In this document: positions 18,990 to 25,713 of the stretch, piece by piece
Layout of the letters: every line of letters starts with the position of its first letter
Numbering within the stretch: the first letter of the stretch is position 1
Assembly: GCA_910579955.1 (NCBI GenBank)
Contig: CAJTWE010000011.1
Location: forward strand, 1 to 64,000
Reading direction: 5' to 3'
DNA: 64,000 nucleotides
Origin: an uncultured Ruminococcus sp.
GTDB lineage: Bacteria > Bacillota > Clostridia > Oscillospirales > Ruminococcaceae
Notes under the pieces: generated by a model
The model's database searches: none
What the model was told of the DNA's origin: nothing
The model's input: the letters and a program-made list of their open reading frames with translations, nothing else
Position numbers and translations under genes: made by a program

Positions 18990-19091
18990 CTTGCTGACGC
19001 AAGGCGAGGGGCTTGCGCCCCTTTGCGGACTTTCGTCCGCTGTGCTTATTGACGGCTTCGCAAAAATGCCCTTGCAAGCAAGCATTTTTGC
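18990..19091 (+). promoter_or_regulatory. Cluster of hairpins in the AAA gene leader
   Basis: The 150-base leader contains, in order, CTTG/CAAG (18990-19003), GGGGC-TTGC-GCCCC (19008-19021), GCGGAC-TTTC-GTCCGC (19025-19040) and GCAAAAATGC/GCATTTTTGC (19060-19091). Four consecutive stems without a T-run suggest a structured leader RNA. I do not recognise a known riboswitch. Confidence 0.45.
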
Positions 19092-19128
19092 TTCATGGTA
19101 TAATAAGGTTAAAGGAGCGTGAGTTCTT

Positions 19129-20322
19129 ATGAAACTGATTGAACGAAAAGACTATCTCGAAAAAGTGATAAATGTGATCGGTACTCCTGATATAAAGGTC
19201 ATAACAGGTGTCCGCCGAAGCGGTAAGTCCAAACTGCTGGAAGCATTCAAAAGCCATGTGAGTGCTAACATCGAGACTGCCAATATCATACACATCAACT
19301 TCAATTTGCCCGATTTTGATGATCTGACAGAATATAGACCGTTGTATGACTATATCAACGCAGCCTACAAGGAAGGCGCTGATAATTTCGTTCTGATAGA
19401 TGAAATACAGATGTGCAATAATTTTGAAAAGGCAATAAATGGCTTACACGCATCAGAAAAATTCGATATTTATATCACAGGCTCTAATGCGTTTCTGTTA
19501 AGCTCCGATCTTGCAACACTGTTCACAGGAAGAACTTTCGAGATCAAGGTCTATCCGTTTTCCTTTGCTGAATATGTAAAATACTTTGCATATACTGACC
19601 TCTACACTGCCTTTGATAAATATGTCTGCGAAGGCGGTATGGCTGGCTCTTATGTGTATAAGGACGCCCAAGCGAAATATGACTATATTGCAGAAGTCTT
19701 TAATACTCTGATCATCAGGGATATTCGCAAAAAGTATAAAATTCGCAATACGATTCTTATGGACAGACTTGCTGACTTTCTCATGGATAATATCTCGAAC
19801 CTCACATCTGCCAGATCCATTGCTGATACTTTTAACAGCCATAAGGACAAGATCAACCATAAGACTGTCAGCTCATATATGCAGTATCTCTGCAATGCCT
19901 TTGCATTTTATAAAGTACGCCGATATGACATCAAGGGAAAGAAATATCTCTCGACAAATGAGAAATACTACCTCAGCGATCATTCCTTCCGCTATGCAAA
20001 GCTCGGAACGAAGAATATGGACTACGGCAGAGTGCTTGAAAATATTGTAGCTATTGAACTGCTTCGCCGTGGCTATGAGGTTTATGTCGGTGTCCTTTAC
20101 AAGAAAGAGGTTGACTTTGTAGCGATCAAGCGTGATGAGAAGCTGTATATTCAGGTTTCGGATAGTATCACCGATGAAAAAACTTTTCAGCGTGAGGTAT
20201 CACCGCTGCTGTCCATTAAGGATGCTTATCCCAAGATGCTGATCGCAAGGACACGCCACGATGCCTATCAGTATGAAGGCATAAAGATCATCGACTTTTC
20301 GGACTGGCTCACAAACACATAA
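19129..20322 (+). CDS. AAA-type ATPase with DUF4143 domain (cassette gene)
   Basis: A 397-residue ATPase of the AAA_14/DUF4143 group. The Walker A motif GVRRSGKS is at residues 27-34, the Walker B motif FVLIDEIQ near 90, and sensor-like YITGSNAFLL follows. The C-terminal half has the DUF4143 pattern: RDIRKKYKIRN, a winged-helix-like part and a GRVLENIVAIELLRRGYEV to VDFVAI segment that resembles a PD-(D/E)xK-like core. Family members are widespread in gut bacteria and often behave as cargo; their function is not settled. It is the only plus-strand gene inside the ICE and is flanked by matching palindromic repeats. AAAGGAG lies upstream of the start. Confidence 0.8.
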   Translation: MKLIERKDYLEKVINVIGTPDIKVITGVRRSGKSKLLEAFKSHVSANIETANIIHINFNLPDFDDLTEYRPLYDYINAAYKEGADNFVLIDEIQMCNNFEKAINGLHASEKFDIYITGSNAFLLSSDLATLFTGRTFEIKVYPFSFAEYVKYFAYTDLYTAFDKYVCEGGMAGSYVYKDAQAKYDYIAEVFNTLIIRDIRKKYKIRNTILMDRLADFLMDNISNLTSARSIADTFNSHKDKINHKTVSSYMQYLCNAFAFYKVRRYDIKGKKYLSTNEKYYLSDHSFRYAKLGTKNMDYGRVLENIVAIELLRRGYEVYVGVLYKKEVDFVAIKRDEKLYIQVSDSITDEKTFQREVSPLLSIKDAYPKMLIARTRHDAYQYEGIKIIDFSDWLTNT

Positions 20323-20334
20323 CACGTTCTGTTT

Positions 20335-20363
20335 CCCAAAATCAATAAATTTACAAGTTCGGG
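20335..20363. repeat. Right 29-bp palindromic repeat flanking the AAA cassette
   Basis: TTTCCCAAAATC at the left and TTCGGGAAA at the right match the copy at 18931-18959, with the same 29-base length and about 19 of 29 positions identical. The centre differs, so the ends are what is conserved. Confidence 0.6.
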
Positions 20364-20381
20364 AAACAGACAGCAAACACC

Positions 20382-20426
20382 TTTCTCCTACATTTCATAT
20401 CATAATAGGAGAAACCTTTTTTGTAG
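20382..20426 (+). terminator. Terminator-like hairpin after the AAA gene
   Basis: TTTCTCCTA (20382-20390) pairs with TAGGAGAAA (20406-20414) and is followed by CCTTTTTTG. It lies between the convergent AAA gene and the 175-residue gene and may serve both. Confidence 0.55.
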
Positions 20427-20444
20427 GAGAAAAAATAGGAGAAA
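20406..20444 (+). repeat. Three TAGGAGAAA direct repeats
   Basis: TAGGAGAAA starts at 20406, 20424 and 20436, and its complement occurs at 20382. The cluster lies at the end of the AAA cassette. Confidence 0.5.
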
Positions 20445-20491
20445 AGCATCTGATTATCAAAGCACATTTCCTGATATGTGGGAGTGTGCTT

Positions 20492-21019
20492 TTACTTTTT
20501 AGAATTGTTGTACGACCTGAGTCGAAAATACACCTCAGTTGTGATGTTGACCGGAATTATATAGTTGGAATACTCCTCACCGATATATCCTGCCTTTCTG
20601 AGAGCAGAGATAACCTTTGCTGCGGTATCCTTGTCTACCTCAAGCCACTCACGAATCTGCTTGTTCGAGGTATATTTGTCATGCGAGATATGATAGATAA
20701 GTATATCCATATCTTTCTCCGAAATGCCGTCAACCTTAACGGAATCAAGCGGAGCAAAGTTATGTATGCTTACAGAGAAAGAAGGCTTATTATCCTTCTT
20801 AGGCGCAAGGCACTCATCGTCAGGCTCGATCATATTATCATAGAACCTGAACTCGTCCTCATCATCGTCAAGCTCAATATCGTCCCCGTCATCGCCGTAC
20901 TTCTCACGGAAACGCTCGTTGATCTTGCCTTTGCTTTCACCGAGTTTATATGCAGCGTAGGCAACACCTGCCATAGCACCGAGTCCGACAATTCCCTTGA
21001 TGATCTTCTTTACGTTCAT
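20492..21019 (-). CDS. Small ICE protein: glycine-zipper N-terminus and winged-helix C-terminus
   Basis: The start at 21019 follows GGAGG by eight bases. Residues 1-25 (KKIIKGIVGLGAMAGVAYAAYKLG) form a glycine-rich hydrophobic helix that could sit in the membrane. A long acidic stretch follows, carrying the motif DEFRFYDN at about 55-62, which recurs in the DUF4366 and DUF4315 proteins of this ICE. Residues about 105-165 (SNKQIREWLEVDKDTAAKVISALRKAGYI) look like a winged helix-turn-helix. The family is unknown to me. A membrane-tethered adaptor or regulator fits the layout. It follows the Fn3 gene in the operon. Confidence 0.6.
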   Translation of the reverse strand: MNVKKIIKGIVGLGAMAGVAYAAYKLGESKGKINERFREKYGDDGDDIELDDDEDEFRFYDNMIEPDDECLAPKKDNKPSFSVSIHNFAPLDSVKVDGISEKDMDILIYHISHDKYTSNKQIREWLEVDKDTAAKVISALRKAGYIGEEYSNYIIPVNITTEVYFRLRSYNNSKK

Positions 21020-21039
21020 AATAGAAACCTCCACATTTT

Positions 21040-21897
21040 TCAGTATTCTACGGGTTCACCGTAGTTGATTTTCTTGATTGATTTGATATTCGCTCCGAGG
21101 TCAAGACCGTTCCAGTTGTAATAGCCCCAAGAGCCTGAGAATGCCACGCAGGACGGTAAGTTATAATCGTCATAGATAAACTCAACGATACACTTTCCGC
21201 TGCCGCCGAAGTTGTGATATTTACCCTCACCATCATCGGCATAACCCTTGCTGTCGCATATCTTTGTAGTAAACTGCGTACCGTTTTCAAGCTCAATCAG
21301 GAAACGATCTCCGCAGTATCCGTACCATACGCCCATAGCACAGCAGAAATCGCCGTACTCATCACGGCGTATTCCGGTACCTGTTATGGTATCGACCTTA
21401 GAGCCGTATATCGCTCCTGAGCTGGGCATAGCCGTCAGTCCCGAAGCTCTTTCGCCTGCAAAGCAGTTTGTCCAGCCGTCCTCATACGGAAAATCATATA
21501 TGACCTCAACCGTTTCGGTCTTGCCGTCAGCAGATGAAGATTTTACGGAATATCCGTCTTTTTCTTCCTTAGAAAGTATAGGTTCGACCGTCACCGTGTA
21601 CTCAGTATTCTCACGCAGACCTGTTATGTAGCAGAGGTCATTGCCTTTGAACTCAAAGTACATATTATCGCTGAAAGCATAGTTATCATCGTGAGCCGTG
21701 CAGCTCACAGAATAGTCACGGTCAGGCTCAGAATCCCATGATACTTTCAGACAGGAAACAGAAATAGTCGATACATTCAGGTCATTGACCGAAAGCTCCT
21801 GCACTTCTGGTTCTGCTGGTGTTCCTGAAAACTCAATAATAAAGCCCATAATCAGGCTTAGAGCTTTCCTCTGTATGTCAGGATCAAACATCGTCAT
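21040..21897 (-). CDS. Fn3-domain protein with cysteine-rich C-terminal domain
   Basis: The protein is about 285 residues. A short hydrophobic stretch near the N-terminus (ALSLIMGFIIEFSG) may act as a membrane anchor or uncleaved signal. Residues about 35-120 fit a fibronectin type III domain (VSTISVSCLKVSWD, ENTEYTVTVEP). The C-terminal half is beta-rich with several cysteines (TNCFAG, DFCCAMG, GYCGDR, TKICDS, GKCIVEF) that could form disulfides, and no enzyme motif I recognise. ATG at 21897 overlaps the previous stop in TGATG, with AAGGAG just upstream; GTG at 21900 is an alternative. The coupling to the APS-reductase-like gene is unexpected for a probable surface protein. Confidence 0.6.
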   Translation of the reverse strand: MTMFDPDIQRKALSLIMGFIIEFSGTPAEPEVQELSVNDLNVSTISVSCLKVSWDSEPDRDYSVSCTAHDDNYAFSDNMYFEFKGNDLCYITGLRENTEYTVTVEPILSKEEKDGYSVKSSSADGKTETVEVIYDFPYEDGWTNCFAGERASGLTAMPSSGAIYGSKVDTITGTGIRRDEYGDFCCAMGVWYGYCGDRFLIELENGTQFTTKICDSKGYADDGEGKYHNFGGSGKCIVEFIYDDYNLPSCVAFSGSWGYYNWNGLDLGANIKSIKKINYGEPVEY

Positions 21898-23036
21898 CAC
21901 GCTCCTTCTCGCATTTCAGGAGCGTTTGTGTCAGCAGATACGGCACACCGATCAACAGAGCCAGTACCGCCGTTACTGCCAGTATCACAGGCAGATATTC
22001 CGCTAATGCCAAGTAGTCTATCACGCTTCTTTTGCTCCTTTTCCTTTGCCTTCATTTCTTTTACGAAAGCACGGTATTTTGCTGTATATTCATAGGACTT
22101 GCCAAAGATATTTACCGCTGCCTTGTAAAGATTCGGCTCATGTTCCTCGATGATTGCAAGCTCCTCATTGATATGTTTGCTGAATGGACAGCCTACACAG
22201 CCGGTTCGCCGTAACCCGTATTCCGTATAGCATCGGGAGTGCTGAACATCGAACATCTGCTCATAGTCTTTTTTATCGCCGTCCGTGTACCAAAATACCG
22301 GACGGAAGGTGTTGCACCCCTTAGACTTGCACTCAGAAAAACAAGTCTTGAAAGCTGCCGAACGGATACCGCCCTCAGCCTGTCGGATACCTGTTATATC
22401 CAAGTCTGCATCATGTTCCTTGACGATACGCTTTGCAGGCTTCTTTTTCGCATATTCACAGCACTTGTTGGATATGGGGAAATCCGGCGGATTCTGCATG
22501 ATAAACTCTTTTAGGAAACGGTTGCGGTAAATTGAAAATCTGCTGATTTTCTGAACACCGTCCTCGTCAGAGTATCGCTCTCCGCACCACCATTGCAGAG
22601 CCGTCTTACACCGAGGGTATCTTTGCAACAGCACTTCAAGCGGTTCGTCCTCCCACTGAAATCCGTGAGCCTGCAAACGCATCATCTGTTCGGAAACATA
22701 TTTCGACAGAAAAGGAACACCATACTGCTTCACACAGGTAGGGATAGGCTTATCGGGTTTGACACGCTCAATGGTAATGCCGTATTTCTGTTCAAGATAG
22801 TCTAAATGCTCCTTTGTAGCGGAGTATTCAAGCCCCGTATCTATCCAGAAATACTTGACCTTGCCGTCCTCATCGACCTTATGAATCAGGTCAAGGACAA
22901 TATCGCTGTCAGAACCGCCGCTTATACTGCACACAGGATAATAAGACCGCATCAGTATGCGTTGTGCCTTGCACATACTTGTGTAAATGGTGTAGTTATT
23001 GTTATCGGCGCACTTGGTCAGGGCTTCATCAAGCAT
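21897..23036 (-). CDS. APS/PAPS-reductase-like PP-loop protein with CC...CxxC cluster motif
   Basis: A 379-residue protein. The PP-loop SISGGSDSD is at about 37-45. Cysteines 192-193 in NKCCEYAKKKPAKRI, the DITGIRQAEGGIR segment near 213-225 and C280-x-x-C283 reproduce the layout of [4Fe-4S] APS reductases (CC...K..P, TG.R, CxxC). DndC-type phosphorothioation proteins are also PP-loop Fe-S proteins. The substrate here is unknown: no sulfate assimilation or dnd genes are nearby. Extra cysteines (C232, C236, C241) lie between the motifs, and the last 50 residues are low-complexity. The start overlaps the end of the cytosine methyltransferase by eight bases, so the two are probably made together and may act on the same DNA. 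Confidence 0.75.
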   Translation of the reverse strand: MLDEALTKCADNNNYTIYTSMCKAQRILMRSYYPVCSISGGSDSDIVLDLIHKVDEDGKVKYFWIDTGLEYSATKEHLDYLEQKYGITIERVKPDKPIPTCVKQYGVPFLSKYVSEQMMRLQAHGFQWEDEPLEVLLQRYPRCKTALQWWCGERYSDEDGVQKISRFSIYRNRFLKEFIMQNPPDFPISNKCCEYAKKKPAKRIVKEHDADLDITGIRQAEGGIRSAAFKTCFSECKSKGCNTFRPVFWYTDGDKKDYEQMFDVQHSRCYTEYGLRRTGCVGCPFSKHINEELAIIEEHEPNLYKAAVNIFGKSYEYTAKYRAFVKEMKAKEKEQKKRDRLLGISGISACDTGSNGGTGSVDRCAVSADTNAPEMREGA

Positions 23037-24213
23037 CGTGAAGCCCTCCCAAGATGTGTGTGATCACATCGACCGTCCACCCGTTGCCAATACACTTGTA
23101 CCGCTGGGTATTGGAAATGCCTGCGGTATAGTTGTCGGGAAGAGTCTGCAAACGCTCCGCTTCAATGGGGGTGAGCTTGCGGATAACGTAGTCACCGTCA
23201 GGGAGATCAATCTTATACAGACCTGTTTTTGCACCCTGACCGCCGCCATTGGCTGAGAGCGTAACAGACTTGCCGACAACGGAGTAAATACGTTGTCCCT
23301 GTCCGCCCTTGCCATACTGTCCGATACGAACGGGAGAGCATACAAGCGAATCTTTCTGAACAGTGGTCAGGCAGTTGGACTTGCCGTCCTCACGCACTTC
23401 GATATGCTGTTCTGTCTTTTCGCCGTCAACATATCGTCCACGCTGGGCGGCTCCCATAGGCATAGCAACCGAAGTAGTACTGCCGTTGAAGCCTGAATTT
23501 TTGATGATCGTTGCTTCACCGTACTTATGATAGCCTGCCATGACGGTACGGGACTTGTCCGTACCCTGATATGTATTGTTCGGTATAGGTTCTGCGACCA
23601 TAGTCCGCTGCTTACGTTCAAGGGTGTTATACAGCACAGCACCGTCATAAGAAGCGGTCATACAGTAGGACTTGTCCTGCCACGCAACACCGCTTTCAAG
23701 TACATCTTTCAGTAAAATGCCCTTATCTTCCGGGAAAGAAGTAAAAGGTATATTCGTCCAGTAACAGCGCTTTCTATTTTGTGCCGATACAAGTGCAGAG
23801 TTTATCATGATAGGTTCTACACCGAGAACCCTTGTGATCTCGTCCTTGATGTTCTGATGTACGGAATAGTTGTTTTCGTAGAGGAAATACTTACAGCCCG
23901 ATTCCTCTAAGGCTCTCACATACTCCTTAAAGAGCCTGAATCCCTCACCGTTGCAGTCTACCTCTCTGTCCTTTTTGGCGATAGACCAATAGGTGCAGGG
24001 CGAACCGCCGAGCAAAAGGTCATATCCTTTGAACTGCGTGAAATCACCGTCATATACATTCCCGTGATGAACGATTACGGGGAAATTACGCTTTGAGACC
24101 GTGACGGCATACTTGTCGATCTCAAACGCATCATAGCATTCCACGGGAATGCCAGCCCTTTGCAGAGCCAGCATACCGCAGGAGATACCGTCAAATAAGC
24201 TGAGTACCTTCAT
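23029..24213 (-). CDS. C5-cytosine DNA methyltransferase
   Basis: A 394-residue C5-methyltransferase. Motif I is LSLFDGISCG (4-13), the catalytic loop is GGSPCTYWS (69-77, Cys73), motif VI reads YENN (112-115, ENN rather than the usual ENV), motif VIII is QNRKRCYW (145-152), and motif X-like RKLTPIEAERLQTLP lies near 345. The region in between holds four spaced KS(x)-T/M-type repeats (from residues 181, 220, 278 and 315). No restriction enzyme is adjacent, so it is probably a solitary methyltransferase protecting the ICE from host restriction. It overlaps the APS-reductase-like gene. The start has only a purine-rich GAGAGAGA upstream. Confidence 0.88.
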   Translation of the reverse strand: MKVLSLFDGISCGMLALQRAGIPVECYDAFEIDKYAVTVSKRNFPVIVHHGNVYDGDFTQFKGYDLLLGGSPCTYWSIAKKDREVDCNGEGFRLFKEYVRALEESGCKYFLYENNYSVHQNIKDEITRVLGVEPIMINSALVSAQNRKRCYWTNIPFTSFPEDKGILLKDVLESGVAWQDKSYCMTASYDGAVLYNTLERKQRTMVAEPIPNNTYQGTDKSRTVMAGYHKYGEATIIKNSGFNGSTTSVAMPMGAAQRGRYVDGEKTEQHIEVREDGKSNCLTTVQKDSLVCSPVRIGQYGKGGQGQRIYSVVGKSVTLSANGGGQGAKTGLYKIDLPDGDYVIRKLTPIEAERLQTLPDNYTAGISNTQRYKCIGNGWTVDVITHILGGLHDA

Positions 24214-24268
24214 TAGACAAATTCTCTCTCTTTTCTCATTGTCTTATGTTGTTTGTTTTGTTGTCGGG

Positions 24269-24295
24269 AACTTTGAATCCACTGGGTTCAAAGTT
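24269..24295 (-). promoter_or_regulatory. Perfect 9-bp stem at the end of the 93-residue gene
   Basis: AACTTTGAA (24269-24277) pairs with TTCAAAGTT (24287-24295) across the stop codon at 24288-24290. No T-run follows on the minus strand, so it is more likely a processing or partial-attenuation stem ahead of the methyltransferase gene. Confidence 0.4.
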
Positions 24296-24569
24296 GATTA
24301 TTCTTCGTAGTAGTCCTCAAAAGATCGTTGTAGTTCTCCTGAAGCTCCTCAAACTCCTCGCAGAGCTTGTCATACTTCTGCTGGATTACGGTCTTTTCCT
24401 GAGCGAAGTTCTCCGCAGCGGTCAGATTGCCGATGAACTGTCCTGCTTCAAAGCCACGGAGAAACCACTTCTTTCTCACGCCCTCAACTGCCTTAGCAGA
24501 AATGCCTGCAATTCCGGCGGTCCCTGCCACCGCTGCCGCACATAAACAGATCTTCTTCATCTTTTCCAT
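24288..24569 (-). CDS. Small membrane-anchored coiled-coil ICE protein
   Basis: A 93-residue protein. The N-terminus (CLCAAAVAGTAGIAGIS) is a short alanine/glycine-rich hydrophobic helix, and residues about 55-90 (EKTVIQQKYDKLCEEFEELQENYNDLL) form a clear heptad-type coiled coil. There is no family I recognise. GAGAGGG lies upstream of the start at 24569. It follows DUF4366, another membrane protein, by 18 bases and probably belongs to the transfer apparatus or its periphery. Its layout (glycine-rich anchor, then charged part) resembles the 175-residue protein further along the operon. Confidence 0.55.
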   Translation of the reverse strand: MEKMKKICLCAAAVAGTAGIAGISAKAVEGVRKKWFLRGFEAGQFIGNLTAAENFAQEKTVIQQKYDKLCEEFEELQENYNDLLRTTTKNNQL

Positions 24570-24587
24570 TCTTTTGCCCTCTCTTTC

Positions 24588-25403
24588 TTATTCTTCATCG
24601 TCCTGATTATCGTAGAACCTCATATCGTCCTCAGATTCTTCGGTGATCTCTGTATCATCGTCATACTCAGGCTCAAACTGAACCGCTGTCTTATTGCCGC
24701 CTTTCTTTTTCTTCATCAGGAAGAAGCCTGCGACACCGACACCGATCAGAGCAACCACACCGAAAACAAGAATCATACTATTCTTGTTCATAGGAACAGA
24801 CTTTGCCTGAGCTGCTGACTCAGATGATTCCTCGCCGTCCTCTGCGGTATCTTCGGCATAGTCAACATCGTTACTGTCGCCGGACTGCACTCTGCCGTTA
24901 GCCTTTTCCGCTTCCTGAGCTGCCTGTTCGGGAGTGATCTTGTCCTTTTCATCATCGTCCTCATCTCCTGCGTAAAGCAGAGCATACAGGTCATAATCGT
25001 CAACTTTGTTCAGGAAATACACGTTGTCCTCGCCATTGCCTGCCGTGTAATTTATAAGCACATAGAAAACGTGACCGTCCTTTGTGGTCACAGCGATGAA
25101 CTGCATTTCCTCTGTGTTGTAAATGATTTGTTCTGACTTGATAAGAGTAGCGTTGCCGTCTGTATCATAGTAGGGATCACCGTCATAGTCGGGGGCAACA
25201 TCGTTTGTCTCTGCCTCGGCAAGCTCACTCATGACCTCACGGAACTTTTCCATATCATCGGAGCTTTCGTCCGCAGGCTCAGAAGCGGTTGTTTCCGTAG
25301 TCTCTGCTGTTCCTTCTTCGGCAGAAGCGGTAATACCGCCAACACTTGCTGCTGCAAGCATGAAAGCAGCCATCACAGCACTAATCATTCTTGTTTTCAT
25401 CAT
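24588..25403 (-). CDS. DUF4366 (CD1107-type) mobile element membrane protein
   Basis: A 271-residue protein with a signal peptide (MISAVMAAFMLAAASVGGITASA), an acidic Thr/Ser-rich stretch, a small extracellular domain with the VFYVLINYTAGNGEDNVYFLN pattern split around residues 110-130, and one transmembrane segment near 215-235 (ILVFGVVALIGVGVAGFFL). A KKKKGG stop-transfer follows, then a cytoplasmic acidic tail ending in DDMRFYDNQDDEE. This matches the DUF4366 family found next to DUF4315 in clostridial conjugative transposons; the exact role is unknown. The start overlaps the end of the DUF4315 gene by 23 bases. The RFYDN tail recurs in two other ICE proteins. Confidence 0.8.
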   Translation of the reverse strand: MMKTRMISAVMAAFMLAAASVGGITASAEEGTAETTETTASEPADESSDDMEKFREVMSELAEAETNDVAPDYDGDPYYDTDGNATLIKSEQIIYNTEEMQFIAVTTKDGHVFYVLINYTAGNGEDNVYFLNKVDDYDLYALLYAGDEDDDEKDKITPEQAAQEAEKANGRVQSGDSNDVDYAEDTAEDGEESSESAAQAKSVPMNKNSMILVFGVVALIGVGVAGFFLMKKKKGGNKTAVQFEPEYDDDTEITEESEDDMRFYDNQDDEE

Positions 25404-25701
25404 CGTCCTCCTCAGAGTAAAATCTCATTTGTTCTTCATATTTGCCGCCTTTGCCGAGATCGTCTATCTCATCATCGGTCAGACCACGAGCCTTCATATT
25501 CTGAATCTGCTCATGTTCTCTGGCAAGCACGGTTTCTAATTCCTCTCCATCACAATTCAGCTTTTCGCAGAGTGAGAGGTAACGCAGCCTTGTGATTTCG
25601 GAGAGAAGCCGTCTGCGTTCCTCTGTATCCCGCTTGATATTTCTTTCAAGCTGCTCTGCCTTTTTGCTGAATTTCTCTATTTTTGCATCATATAAAGCCA
25701 T
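25381..25701 (-). CDS. DUF4315 family coiled-coil ICE protein
   Basis: A 106-residue protein whose first 50 residues (KIEKFSKKAEQLERNIKRD and on) are a coiled coil, followed by an ARGLTDDEID segment typical of DUF4315. It ends in an acidic tail with EEQMRFYSEEDDDE, related to the RFYDN tails of DUF4366 and the 175-residue protein. The start follows GGAGG. The family is a constant small partner of DUF4366 and the CD1108-like protein in clostridial elements; its function is unknown. Its 3' end overlaps the DUF4366 start, implying coupled translation. Confidence 0.8.
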   Translation of the reverse strand: MALYDAKIEKFSKKAEQLERNIKRDTEERRRLLSEITRLRYLSLCEKLNCDGEELETVLAREHEQIQNMKARGLTDDEIDDLGKGGKYEEQMRFYSEEDDDENKND

Positions 25702-25713
25702 TATGTACCTCCG

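Noticed and set aside
18905..20363. An insertion sequence carrying the AAA gene
   Set aside because: There is no transposase and no simple target duplication; the bracketing palindromes differ in their centres.
21897..24213. A Dnd phosphorothioation system
   Set aside because: Only the PP-loop Fe-S protein is similar in type; no dndB, dndD, dndE or cysteine desulfurase gene is present, and the motif layout fits APS reductases at least as well.
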